Assembly: GCF_021654775.1 (NCBI RefSeq)
Contig: NZ_AP025343.1
Coordinates: forward strand, 6,383,501 to 6,447,500
Reading direction: 5' to 3'
Source: Paenibacillus azoreducens
GTDB lineage: Bacteria > Bacillota > Bacilli > Paenibacillales > Paenibacillaceae
Length of the DNA: 64,000 nucleotides
Shown here: one piece after another, positions 8,827 to 18,481 of the stretch
Layout of the letters: the number at the start of each line of letters is the position of its first letter
How positions within the stretch are numbered: position 1 is the first letter of the stretch
Notes under the pieces: model-generated
The model's input: the letters and a program-made list of their open reading frames with translations, nothing else
Databases searched by the model: none
What the model was told of the DNA's origin: nothing
Program-made: the position numbers and the translations under genes

Positions 8827-10557
8827 TTGAAACGTATCCTCATATCGGTTCTAACTTTATTGGTCATGGTTTCTTCCCTCTGTTCCCCTATTTATGCAAA
8901 CGGCGACGGGAATATTGACAATGGCGGAGGGGACATGGGATCAGGAACATCTCAAAATAAATGGTCACCCGGTTATGACGGAGTACGGATTACCATAATT
9001 CGCTCTAGTGACAAAGCAGTGGTTTCCACCCCTATTGACTATACCAACAAGACATTGCCTAGAGACATCATACACTTTGGGAAGACTAGCAAGATTCAAT
9101 ATCTAAATCACAGCCCATTGAAGCCCTCTACCGATATCTACCGATATAAAATCCCTGCATCGCCAATGCCACGTATAATCAGCTCTGGCGAAACCGTTAC
9201 CGACATCGAGGTCATCAAAAAATATTTCACTTCTGAAGGCGCAGTAAAAATGGTAGCCAACGATACTGGCATCGACTTCGATTCGTTAACTAACGGAAAC
9301 TATAAGCTGTTGCTGGAGCCCATTGCGTATCTAACCTTTCAAGGCGTATTCATGTCGATGACTGCTCATGAAGCGGCTTTGTACGATCAAATCCTTAGTG
9401 GCGGTCTACGTTCCAAGATGGTGAGCCTCACCCATCAAAATCTGCCTTTGTCCATGTTTCTTGAAACGCCTGACCTCGATTTTCCCGCATGGAGCGGCTC
9501 ACGCAGAGGCAGAGTGAGCAACGACCAGATTATCTCATCCTTAGGACTTGGTATTGTCCGTTTTAACGGTGCGCCAACTACACCTCCACCACCGGTCCAG
9601 ACAAGCGTGCAGTACCGTACCAATACCGATGTCATCACCTCCGTAAGGCTCTCCACTTCCGCCGCGATTACTCCCGAATCCCCAGCCAGCGTATCGTTTC
9701 ATATTTTGGGTAGCCGTTATACGGTTAGCAATATTGTCATTCCAGAGGGGGACAGTCAACTGGTTTGGGTGAAATGGCGCACGCCAAGCCAGCCACAAAC
9801 ACTCTCCATTCAGGTAAGTTCCTCCAAGGGTTCATTAAGTGCATCTTCTATCACCGCCTCCATTGTTGATTTAAATCAGAATACTCCCCCTGATCCGAAG
9901 GCCACAGATCGAAATGACAGTTTTCGGCAACCGTCCATCCCTAGCTATGCAGATAAAACGTCCGCTTCATGGGGCATATGGTCTGCACACTGGCATGAAT
10001 ATTGGGTTTGGATTCCCAAGTGGCGTTGGATCAGCACGGGACCCGATTCCGGTTATTGGGTAGACAACGGACATTGGGAGGATCAGGGCTGGTGGGAATA
10101 TACTTGGACAGGTTATCGTGCCTCGCTTTCTGCCACACAATCTATTTCCCCTGATGCCAAGTCTCCCAGTACAGTTTCCGACCGTATCAAATCCGGATAC
10201 GGAATTGAAATGGACGTATCGGCTGACGTGCCTTCAAATGCGCCCAGCAGCCACTTAACCGGCGCGCAAAATGCCGTTTCCTATTTTCCTGAGTTTAACT
10301 ATCGAACATATTGGCGATTGCATGATTCGAAAACGAGTGGATTAAAGGCCGACTTTGGGCTAAAACCGAATGACTTCTCCACTTATCAAAGTCGGGTACA
10401 CTTTACGCCTATTTGGTATCCCGACGGTTTCTATACTCCAATTACTCGTGTGTTGGACGCCTGGACACCGGACGGGATGCTTACCTTGCAGCTTCAAAGT
10501 GCGATCACGATTTCCGGCAACTTGTTTTCCGATTGGCATATTTCACCACTAAAATAA
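8827..10557 (+). CDS. Large secreted surface protein of the Tad/VirB4 operon
   Basis: About 576 residues. The TTG at 8827 is preferred because GGGAGGAG lies 7 to 14 bases ahead and gives a clean signal peptide (KRILISVLTLLVMVSSLCSPIYA). The mature part starts with a Gly/Asn/Asp-rich linker. It then has a region around residues 30-250 with no recognised fold, an Ig-like stretch, and a tryptophan-rich patch around residues 395-440 (WGIWSAHWHEYWVWIPKWRW). No anchor or LPXTG is visible. Its place suggests an exported adhesin or a structural part of the machine. Confidence 0.55.
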   Translation: MKRILISVLTLLVMVSSLCSPIYANGDGNIDNGGGDMGSGTSQNKWSPGYDGVRITIIRSSDKAVVSTPIDYTNKTLPRDIIHFGKTSKIQYLNHSPLKPSTDIYRYKIPASPMPRIISSGETVTDIEVIKKYFTSEGAVKMVANDTGIDFDSLTNGNYKLLLEPIAYLTFQGVFMSMTAHEAALYDQILSGGLRSKMVSLTHQNLPLSMFLETPDLDFPAWSGSRRGRVSNDQIISSLGLGIVRFNGAPTTPPPPVQTSVQYRTNTDVITSVRLSTSAAITPESPASVSFHILGSRYTVSNIVIPEGDSQLVWVKWRTPSQPQTLSIQVSSSKGSLSASSITASIVDLNQNTPPDPKATDRNDSFRQPSIPSYADKTSASWGIWSAHWHEYWVWIPKWRWISTGPDSGYWVDNGHWEDQGWWEYTWTGYRASLSATQSISPDAKSPSTVSDRIKSGYGIEMDVSADVPSNAPSSHLTGAQNAVSYFPEFNYRTYWRLHDSKTSGLKADFGLKPNDFSTYQSRVHFTPIWYPDGFYTPITRVLDAWTPDGMLTLQLQSAITISGNLFSDWHISPLK

Positions 10558-10578
10558 CGAAAGGATGGTGCTGCTTTT

Positions 10579-11259
10579 ATGCTGATACCGATCCTCATCC
10601 TGCTCTTCTGCGTCATAGGCGGAGGAGCTGTTCTATTTTTTCTCCGAACCGGCAAACGACGGTCGCAATTGACCATCGACGCGGCCGCGCAAACAGCGCA
10701 ACAATTCGTCAACGTTCAAGATATTCAAGGCCATTTCTTGTATACGTTGGACGGCTGGGTACTATCTTATCTTCGCATCTTTCCGATCAGCCTTGACCTG
10801 TTAAGCCTATCAGAGAAACGAATGCTCATCCGCAAGCTAACCGCTGAGCTTTCTTCCATTCGATTCCCCTTTAAATTTCTGGCTGTAAGCCGCCCCGTCG
10901 ATATTTCTCCCCTAATCACAGATCTTTCCTCCCTGCTCCCCTCTGCCGATTCAGCACAAAAAGAATTGCTGCGTCAAGAATTGATGGAGATGAACTCATT
11001 AGCGCTATCCGGTGAAGTGGTAGAGCGACAATTTTATTTGTCACTCTGGCAACGGCAAGAGCAAGGCGGTGAACGCGAACTACTAGACAAGGCAAAGCGA
11101 CTTGTCCAGCACTTTGAGGATGCTGGGGTTCAGGCTCAACTCCTCAAGCAACAGGAGATTGTTCGGCTATGCAATCTGGTAAACAACCCAGCATACAGTC
11201 ATCTGGACCAAGCTGACCCAGAGGAAGCAATACCATTTTTATTTTACAGGGAGGGATAA
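10579..11259 (+). CDS. TraC/VirB4 N-domain-like membrane protein
   Basis: A 226-residue protein with an N-terminal membrane helix (residues 2-22) and a soluble domain starting QQFVNVQDIQGHFLYTLDGW. The pattern (FLYTLDGWVLSYLRIFPISLDLLSLSEKRMLIRKL...IRFPFKFLAVSRPVDI) resembles the N-terminal domain found in VirB4/TraC conjugation ATPases. In many systems that domain is fused to the motor; here it is a separate membrane-tethered protein, with the VirB4 motor two genes downstream. It probably docks the motor at the membrane. Confidence 0.55.
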   Translation: MLIPILILLFCVIGGGAVLFFLRTGKRRSQLTIDAAAQTAQQFVNVQDIQGHFLYTLDGWVLSYLRIFPISLDLLSLSEKRMLIRKLTAELSSIRFPFKFLAVSRPVDISPLITDLSSLLPSADSAQKELLRQELMEMNSLALSGEVVERQFYLSLWQRQEQGGERELLDKAKRLVQHFEDAGVQAQLLKQQEIVRLCNLVNNPAYSHLDQADPEEAIPFLFYREG

Positions 11260-11262
11260 CAC

Positions 11263-12090
11263 ATGGACCCAACTACTGCCAAGCTGTTAGCACAACTTGC
11301 CGTGAAAGTGGCAGCCGATGAAGAAGCACGTAAACGACTCCTCCTTCTCATCGCAATTCCTGCCGCCACGCTATTACTTTTGATTGCTATGATTTTGCAA
11401 CTGTTAACTTCACCAATCGAATCCCTCAAGATATTCCTCACTCCCAATGAAACGCCGATTGTAAAGGGATTGCGTTCTGATTACGGATACACACAGTTGT
11501 TACAGAAAGAAGATGACGGTTACTTGGAAAGTAACGGGCAGCAATATGAGGGTGTCGTATTTCAAGACGGTAGCCGTGAGGTCGTGTACTTCAATCAAAT
11601 GGATGCTCGATGGGCAGACAAGCCTTATGGCCCTATCGATACGATCGGTATTGCCGGTTGCGGCCCGACTTCTCTTTCCATCGTTGTCTCCACGCTTCTC
11701 ACTGATCAAACCGTTGATCCGGTCACCATGTCGAAGTGGGCCTACGACAATGGATATTTAGCGGAAGGCACCGGCAGCTACCATAGCCTGATTCCAGACG
11801 GGGCCAAACATTTTGGCTTACAGGTAACAGGCGCAACCGCTAAGGAAAAGCAGACCATCATCGATGCTTTAGCTGCCGGTAAGCTCGTTGTCGCCATTAT
11901 GGGCAAAGGCCATTTCACTTCAACCGGCCATTTTATTGTTCTGCGCGGCGTCACAGAAGATGGACACATTTTAGTCGCTGATCCTGCAAGTAAAAAAAGG
12001 AGCGAGCAAACTTGGGACTTCAATATCATCTTGGCTGAAGCCAGAAAAAATGCCGGTGCAGGCGGACCATTTTGGATTATTCATTCATGA
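11263..12090 (+). CDS. Membrane-anchored C39-type cysteine peptidase
   Basis: 275 residues with one membrane helix at about residues 26-48. An extracytoplasmic peptidase C39_2-like domain follows: the catalytic Cys is in GIAGCGPTS (residue about 133), the His in TGHFIVLRG (about 222) and the Asp in LVADPAS (about 237). Firmicute conjugation machines usually carry a lysozyme plus NlpC/P60 wall hydrolase at this point. A C39 fold in that role is unusual; alternatively it may process an exported substrate. The start at 11263 is three bases past the previous stop, with AGGGAGG upstream. Confidence 0.75.
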   Translation: MDPTTAKLLAQLAVKVAADEEARKRLLLLIAIPAATLLLLIAMILQLLTSPIESLKIFLTPNETPIVKGLRSDYGYTQLLQKEDDGYLESNGQQYEGVVFQDGSREVVYFNQMDARWADKPYGPIDTIGIAGCGPTSLSIVVSTLLTDQTVDPVTMSKWAYDNGYLAEGTGSYHSLIPDGAKHFGLQVTGATAKEKQTIIDALAAGKLVVAIMGKGHFTSTGHFIVLRGVTEDGHILVADPASKKRSEQTWDFNIILAEARKNAGAGGPFWIIHS

Positions 12091-12107
12091 AAGGAGTGGC
12101 AATTCAT

Positions 12108-13919
12108 ATGTCACGAGATACTTCCGTGTCCTCTAATCCCTCTTTGTTGAATGCGATCACACCAATGGGCCTTGAATTCTTACGCACAGGCCTCTCCGTC
12201 GGTGAAGAATCTGCAAAAATGTATGGCGTAATCCAATACCCTCAAAAAGTGGACATTGGTTGGCTCTCCCCTCTTACCAATCTGCCTGCTACTATGGCTG
12301 CCATCGGTTTTCAGCCGATTGACAACAGCGCGTTGATCAACGCCATCTCCAAGTCCATCACCCAAAACCGCAGTCTGGCCGACAGCGCAAAAGACCCGCT
12401 CACCCGACAGCGGGCAGAAAAGGCAGCGGCAGACGGCGAACAAATTATGTTGCAAATCGACCAGAACGGCGAGACAGTTGGTTTGATGAATATGGTTGTC
12501 ATGCCGTTTGCCCAGGAAGAAAAACATTTTACTCGTGCTTGCCGCCGCGTTGAAAATACATTCAGCATGATGCGCTGTAAAATTCGTACGCTCGCTCACC
12601 TACAAAAAGAAAGCTACACTCATTTATCTCCCTTATATCCAGCGCATGAGCAAATTGAACAGGTGCTGAACAAAATTATGCCGATGAGCACCTTCGTCGG
12701 CGGGTTTCCCTTTGCCAGTAGTGGTTTTAATGACGGGACTGGTTATTACTTAGCTAAAGACGCCAGCGGCGGGCTGATTATTGTTGATCTATGGCGGCGC
12801 GGCGGCGATCGAACGAATTCCAACATCGTTGTGATGGGTGTAGCCGGTGTGGGTAAATCGACGGCGGTCAAACATATCGCGCTTAGCGAATATATGAAAG
12901 GAACCAAAATCATTTTTGTGGACCCGGAATCTGAATATAAGGAACTGACTCAGAAGTTAAACGGCGATTGGATTAATGCCGGTGGCGGCATGGGCGGGAA
13001 AATCAATCCGCTGCAAATTCGCCCAGCTCCTCGTGACGAAGAAGACGAGGAGCATCCCCTATATAAGGATGAAGGAAACGGCATGTCGGATATGGCCTTG
13101 CATCTCAAAAATTTGGAGATATTTTTTAATCTTTACATCCCTGATCTTACAATGATGCAAAAAGCCGTTCTCAAGCAATGTTTAATCGAGCTATATCACC
13201 AGTTTCAAATCTCTTGGACAACGGACATCTCTAAACTGACGAGTACGGACTTCCCTACCTTTTCCAATCTCCATGACCTTCTTCAAGCTAAAGAACAGAA
13301 TACAAACGATGAAGTCTATAAAGAATTATCCCTGCTGTTGCACGACATTGCACACGGCGGGGATTCTTTTTTATGGAACGGTCACAGCACCATTCAAACC
13401 CGCAGCCGCTGCATTTGCCTGGACACGCATTCACTGCAAAATACGTCCGACAATATTAAGCGAACGCAATACTTTAATCTGCTGTCCTGGTGCTGGGAAC
13501 AAATGTCGCAAGATCGGAATGAACGGGTACTACTGATCTGTGATGAATCTTACCTTATGATTGACCCGAACGTCCCACAAAGCCTTGTCTTTTTGCGGAA
13601 CGTTGAGAAGAGAGCGCGGAAGTATGAGGCGAGTCTGGCGATCGTCTCTCATAGCGTGGTTGACTTTCTTGCCCCCGAGGTAAAAATGTACGGTCAAGCT
13701 CTGCTCGATATTCCAAGCATCAAAATCCTAATGGGAACCGATGGACAAAATCTCCAAGAAACACGAGAACTATACAATTTAACCGAAGCGGAAGAGGAAT
13801 TGCTTGCCAGTAAAAAACGCGAACACGCCTTACTTATGATCGGCTCCAAACGCATGCACGTCCACTTCGAGATTCCCGAATACAAGTTTGCTTATATGGG
13901 ATCTGCAGGAGGACGATGA
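12108..13919 (+). CDS. VirB4-like conjugation ATPase
   Basis: 603 residues from the ATG at 12108 (AAAGGAG upstream); the open frame extends 12 codons further up without a ribosome site. The Walker A motif GVAGVGKST lies near residue 244, followed by FVDPESEYKEL. The Walker B strand VLLICDESYLMIDPN is near residue 475, with the downstream AIVSHSVVDFL helicase-like motif. VirB4 motors energise type IV secretion and conjugative pilus assembly. The sequence resembles the clostridial VirB4 group on Tn1549-like elements. Co-occurrence with TadA, a different motor class, in one operon is the odd point. Confidence 0.9.
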   Translation: MSRDTSVSSNPSLLNAITPMGLEFLRTGLSVGEESAKMYGVIQYPQKVDIGWLSPLTNLPATMAAIGFQPIDNSALINAISKSITQNRSLADSAKDPLTRQRAEKAAADGEQIMLQIDQNGETVGLMNMVVMPFAQEEKHFTRACRRVENTFSMMRCKIRTLAHLQKESYTHLSPLYPAHEQIEQVLNKIMPMSTFVGGFPFASSGFNDGTGYYLAKDASGGLIIVDLWRRGGDRTNSNIVVMGVAGVGKSTAVKHIALSEYMKGTKIIFVDPESEYKELTQKLNGDWINAGGGMGGKINPLQIRPAPRDEEDEEHPLYKDEGNGMSDMALHLKNLEIFFNLYIPDLTMMQKAVLKQCLIELYHQFQISWTTDISKLTSTDFPTFSNLHDLLQAKEQNTNDEVYKELSLLLHDIAHGGDSFLWNGHSTIQTRSRCICLDTHSLQNTSDNIKRTQYFNLLSWCWEQMSQDRNERVLLICDESYLMIDPNVPQSLVFLRNVEKRARKYEASLAIVSHSVVDFLAPEVKMYGQALLDIPSIKILMGTDGQNLQETRELYNLTEAEEELLASKKREHALLMIGSKRMHVHFEIPEYKFAYMGSAGGR

Positions 13920-13922
13920 AGG

Positions 13923-14012
13923 ATGGATAAAAAGAAGCAACTCATCGAGCTCTTCATTTATATCATCATCGTGATTGTAGGAGCAATCCTATTGATTATG
14001 AAAGAAGGATGA
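13923..14012 (+). CDS. 29-residue single-helix membrane microprotein
   Basis: The ATG at 13923 follows the VirB4 stop by three bases, with AGGAGG about ten bases upstream inside the end of that gene. The product is a short charged head (MDKKKQ), one hydrophobic helix (LIELFIYIIIVIVGAILLIM) and a KEG tail. The stop overlaps the next gene's first in-frame ATG. The good ribosome site, the coupling at both ends and the clear amphitopic design suggest a real gene, perhaps a small membrane partner of the motor. There is no homology evidence. Confidence 0.55.
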   Translation: MDKKKQLIELFIYIIIVIVGAILLIMKEG

Positions 14013-14014
14013 CC

Positions 14015-15028
14015 ATGATTCTATATTTGACCAGCCATGCAAACGTGAATTTACTGGATCAATTCGAGATGGAGCAGGAAATGCCGGTAAAGAAACTGAT
14101 CGGACAATTTTCGCTCCTCTCCTTTGTGGTCAAGGACATGCGGCACTTTAACCATGTTCGATACATCGCGATTGATCGAAAGGCCATATTGGAATCCGAT
14201 GAAGAAATGATACAGGCCCTTTTATCGTTTCAAACGATGTACGAGATTCGTATCATTGTCATTGCCGAAGGACTGCCGGACAGCAGTCCCTTTCTACAGC
14301 AACTAATTCAAATTAGAATCACGAATGTGGTGACTTCAGAACATATCAAGACAATGCTGGAAGAAATACAGGATTGCTTTTCAGAGCAAGGGATGCAGCG
14401 ATATATTCCTGCTTTTCCCCCTGAACCGGTTAACGAAACAGTGGGTACTTTTCATCCTCATGAAGAAAAATATAGATTTGATTGTAAAAACATACAGATT
14501 GCCGTAGCTGGTAGCGATCGACGGGTAGGCGTTACGACAACAGCAATGAATTTGGTTTTTTGGATTCAAGCACATGGAGGGAATGCCTGTTATTTAGAAG
14601 CCAACACGAGCAAGCATTTGGCTCACATTATCCATCTGTTCGATCCGGAAAAAGTGGGTAACGCTTATGTAATGGAGGGGGCTGATTTTTACTTAACCCC
14701 AGAGTTTGATCGCGATTATAACTTTATTGTGACGGATTGTGGAGTTTTAGGTGAGCCCAGACTACAGGACTCCTTCACAAAAGCAGATGTTCGAGTACTC
14801 TGCGGCTCGGCTATGCCTTATGAACTGCCAGTGTTTTATCGGGCCTTGGAACGCTGTAAAGGCCTTTCTGTATGTGCAGTGGGATTATCCGTAACTGAAA
14901 ATTTAAAGCCTGTTTTGCTTCAAATGCTGAGTCATAACATCCTATTCGGCGATAGCTCCCATGACCTTTTTGATTCAAAGGCTAATCATCAACTCTATTA
15001 TCAGCTTCTTAAATGCTATGTATATTAA
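14015..15028 (+). CDS. CpaE/MinD-like protein with degenerate P loop
   Basis: About 337 residues. The ATG at 14015 is six bases after AAGAAGG; the ATG at 14009 is the alternative. Residues 1-125 look like a receiver-type or otherwise alpha/beta N domain, as in CpaE. The C domain begins IQIAVAGSDRRVGVTTTAMNL, a MinD-like nucleotide loop that lacks the conserved lysines (RRVGVTTT in place of KGGVGKTT). A FIVTDCGVLG strand follows as Walker B. It may bind nucleotide weakly or act as a localisation factor. It is the last gene of the operon. Confidence 0.6.
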   Translation: MILYLTSHANVNLLDQFEMEQEMPVKKLIGQFSLLSFVVKDMRHFNHVRYIAIDRKAILESDEEMIQALLSFQTMYEIRIIVIAEGLPDSSPFLQQLIQIRITNVVTSEHIKTMLEEIQDCFSEQGMQRYIPAFPPEPVNETVGTFHPHEEKYRFDCKNIQIAVAGSDRRVGVTTTAMNLVFWIQAHGGNACYLEANTSKHLAHIIHLFDPEKVGNAYVMEGADFYLTPEFDRDYNFIVTDCGVLGEPRLQDSFTKADVRVLCGSAMPYELPVFYRALERCKGLSVCAVGLSVTENLKPVLLQMLSHNILFGDSSHDLFDSKANHQLYYQLLKCYVY

Positions 15029-15430
15029 AATAGAATTACATGGTATAACAACCAGAGGTAGCGTCAAGAAGTTGGTGTATATTGTGCCTTTTGTGTATAC
15101 CATGGTAATTTACGGTAGGGGTATCCATCAGCACGATGAATACCAAAATCACATTGTTTTGAATTTTTAGAAAAGGATCATCGAATAGCGTTTTTATCGC
15201 GTGATGCTGGAGGGAATTTTCTTCAAAGGCTTTGCATGGGAAAGGCGGGCATAATAGGTTATTGCCTTGGCGATACGAGTTTACGAGGTATCGCCGCTCC
15301 ATGTCAAGCCGGCAGCAAAAGGACCTTTATGCAATCTGCTTTGAACGTTTCCACTCGGGTAGCAACCGTTATTCAAACATCTCTTTGAGCTTTTGTTTGA
15401 TCCCCTCATCGTCAAATCCGCGGATCACTC
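15029..15430 (+). other. Non-coding stretch after the Tad/VirB4 operon
   Basis: About 400 bases in which I recognise no gene, terminator or repeat. Short open frames on both strands lack ribosome sites and familiar motifs. It passes into the degraded IS256 transposase at about 15430. Confidence 0.4.
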
Positions 15431-16211
15431 AGTCTCATTGTAATCCATAATTCCCACGTAGACGAGGGCGAGTCCCGCGCATTTTTGTGGGTGATGCAAT
15501 GTTGGACATCCGCCTTCGGCTAAGTCTCTTTAAAGGTCTCCTCAAGTCATGGATGGCCATCGAACACACCAAGCAGTACTTCTTTGGCACCACGGCGATG
15601 CTGGTCTCTTAGTACATCTCTCCATTCATTTGTGCTTTCATGGCCGCCGATATAGAAACCTAAGATTTGTCGGCAACTTTGTTCATTGATACCCATGCCC
15701 AGGTTCACTTCACTGTCGACCGTTTGGCGTTTTAATTTGATATAGCGACCATCTAAGTAAATCACATAATAGCGAGTTTCGAGCGGTCTGTTTTGCCAAT
15801 TCTCAATGTCCTCCAGTACGGTAAGGGTAATTGTTAATGATCGTAGTCGGAGGCTATAGGAAGCCAAACATGCTCTCGATGAATTTTGTCACATCTCGGG
15901 TCTCCATGCCGGCCTTGTATATATAGATAACACCTCTTCAAGCCAACCGTCACGTCGTTGATACGGCTCAAACACCTGCGTTTGATATTGACCATTGTGA
16001 TCTCTAAAAACTTGCAGGTCGTCAACTTTACCATAACGGGTATACAGAGTTCATTCATAGTGCCATCGCGGCTGTTCCAGTGATTAGGTTGCTCAACGTG
16101 AAGGTAGTTGCTGAGTTCTTCTTTCATGAGGAGTTCAATCTTCACTTGAACAAAGTTCTTCACAAGATTATCAAGTAGATCTGGGAGGACTAATTCGTAT
16201 ACAGTAGTCAT
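15430..16211 (-). pseudogene. IS256-family transposase remnant
   Basis: Minus-strand pieces in several frames recall a Mutator/IS256-type transposase. The N-terminal part LVKNFVQVKIELLMKEELSNYL is read from 16211. The catalytic-core part DGRYIKLKRQTVDSE...LGFYIGGHESTNEWRDVL is read around 15690-15770. LEETFKETYPKADVQHC, followed by further family-like sequence, runs to about 15440. Frameshifts and missing segments make it non-functional. No clear terminal inverted repeats were found. Confidence 0.8.
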
Positions 16212-16249
16212 GAGTAAGGTTCCATCCTTTCAGGTCACTTGGCATCTCT

Positions 16250-16770
16250 GAGGATGCCCTACTTTTTGTCCCCAGTGAAGGATCCATATCATAGTACACA
16301 AACAATTGTACGTCATCTGAATACAACATTGATGCTTGATTAAGATTTAGCAATAAGTGAGATAGCGACTTAATATCTTTATTGGGATCGATTTCTCCCG
16401 TCTGCTGTCCTTCCCGGAGAAGCTCATAAAATGCCTGTTACAATTCCTCGAAAAAGTCTTGTATCATTGTACGAAGTTGTTCATCAGCGTATCCAAGCCA
16501 ATGGTTGCTTTCGTAATCAAGTAACTTCCGGACAAATTCTCATCAAATGCAGAAGCGATATGATAGTCAAAATAGTACCGTATGCCAGCTTTTGCGGAAG
16601 AAGAATTGACCAAGAGATTTATTCTATAATCGCGTGTTTTTTTGTAATGACACAGTGCCTCAGAATAAAGCGTCTCTTTGTCCTCAAACGTATTGTACAA
16701 ACTTGATCGTGTATAATGGTCCCAAAGCATCCTTATGGTACGGTTCATGAAACGAAAGCAATTGCCAAGT
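16250..16770 (-). pseudogene. TetR-family regulator remnant
   Basis: The helix-turn-helix part TRSSLYNTFEDKETLYSEAL is read from about 16700 on the minus strand, and a C-terminal part QAFYELLREGQQTGEIDPNKD from about 16435. A frameshift near 16460 and a TAA just ahead of QAFYELL interrupt the frame, and the N terminus is also out of frame. This is a typical decayed TetR repressor lying between transposase remnants; its original target is unknown. Confidence 0.7.
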
Positions 16771-17043
16771 CTGTTGAAGAAGACTGAATGAAACTAAAAA
16801 GTAATAATGGAGACAAAATTATTCCCAGAAATATTGAACAAACGGAGAACGAGGGTTCAAGTAACACTACAGCCGTCTAAGGCACAATCAAATAAATAAC
16901 TGATCAATTTAAGATAGTGGAGAGTTGGGAAGAAATGCGTGTCCGTTTTAGTCCATACTGTCTGGAAATGAACTCCTTTTCTGGTTAAAAAAAGCCACTC
17001 TTCGACTTTTGGATACACTTCCCCCTACCCCAATGGCTATTTC

Positions 17044-18246
17044 TTAGGTTGAAAAATCCAATTCCAATGCTTTTTTACATCGTTGAGGATGAAGTGTAAT
17101 AAACCATTTTCCAAGGGTGGAATCGCGATCCATCAGCTCTTCATAGGCGTCCATCGCTTTCTTGCTCAGTTTCTTGCCCGTTTCATACGCCTGTTCCACT
17201 ATCGATACACCCGGATGCTTTACCTTTCACGACATCGTTTGCGCGAACTCGTAGACCGTTTCTTCGTCCCGGAGCAAATTGCCATTCCAACGCTGCTCCA
17301 GCCGTCCCCACACCCGTTCAATCGGGTTATATTTGCTGTGATACGGCGGTTAGTAGGCCAGAATAACCTTCACCTCGTAACGCGCACAAAATTCCACGAT
17401 TCGCTTGATGAACTGCGTTCTGCGACTGCTGTTTTCTGGGCCATTATCGGCGTTCAGAATCAGCGTGTCTTTCTCTTTGCTCGCAGCATACCCGCTACTG
17501 ATCCAATACCGTTCCATCGCGTCTACCATAAAATCGGCCGTCACCTTCGTTTGGGTAAACGACAACGCGTTCTCGTCCGCCTTCACATCCAGGATGCCGA
17601 ACGGCGTTACGAACTTCTTGGAAAAATCGTGGTCCGCTGCCTTGACCACCACGCGGCTTGCGCCGCCTCTGGAAAATTCTCCGATCTTCACACGGTCCTT
17701 CGTATCAAACGAGAGTCGAACCACGTTGTCTTGATCCTTGGCCTTATCATGGATTTCCTTCAGTTTGCTGAAGATTCCGTCCGTTTCCTTGATCTTTTTT
17801 AACGGCTTGGTTTTTCTTACCTTTTTCAGGATGTAGCCCAACCCATTAACTTTCGTATGGAGCGTTTGAAGGGTGGGCAACTCCTCCTCCCTATAGCCTT
17901 TTTCCTGAATCAACTGCTTTCGGATCTCCCTTACCGTCAGCCGTGTGTACAGTTTTTCGGTCTGGCTCTGGCTATCTACCACGGCTTGGATGTCCTTCAG
18001 CAAATTCGGCAACTTCTCTTCAGCCCGGAGCCGTCCCCGCTTATGAAATTGGTCTGCCACCGCAACTCCGGATTCTACTTCCCGCATCCCCTTGGCAATC
18101 GTATTGCGACTGACTCGGAAGGTTCGTGCAACGCGGGTTACTTCGCCTCGGCCGACTTCCTTCGCCAGCTTGGCCAAGACGACCCGTTTCTGTCCTCCGT
18201 TCAGCAAATCCACCGTTTCTTTCAGAATTTCTTTGCATCTATTCAA
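17044..18246 (-). pseudogene. ISAzo13-family transposase with nonsense codons
   Basis: A long minus-strand frame (298 codons from 18246) carries family-like stretches: LHTKVNGLGYILKKVRKTKPLKKIKETDGIF, VKIGEFSRGG and LNADNGPENSSRRTQF. The expected continuation PPYHSKYNPIERVWGRLEQ follows in the same frame but after a TAA in place of a tyrosine codon (LAY-stop-PPYH), and another stop falls at the usual TMTWKG position. The rest of the C terminus is readable to a final stop at 17044. Two point stops in an otherwise intact gene suggest recent inactivation. Confidence 0.85.
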
Positions 18247-18481
18247 CCCTTGCGTTATATCCTTCGTTCATGTTTTGGTTTGTTCGGAAAACCAATCAAA
18301 ACATATTTCGAAGGATTTTTCAATTCCGCTTGTTACCACCATTTTGCTCAGTTATTTTATTGAACATGCCTAAGACTTTAATTCAATACTTAGTCCGCCG
18401 CTGATTCAATCAATCTAATATTCTTGCATGTTCAAAAAAAAAATTAAGAACCGTCCATTGTTAACGGTCCGTCAGATGAAA

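Noticed and set aside
15036..15302. 88-codon minus-strand frame
   Set aside because: No motif, no ribosome site, and it adjoins transposase debris.
17083..17802. 239-codon plus-strand open frame
   Set aside because: It lies opposite the ISAzo13 transposase, which has clear family motifs; the plus-strand product has none and no ribosome site.
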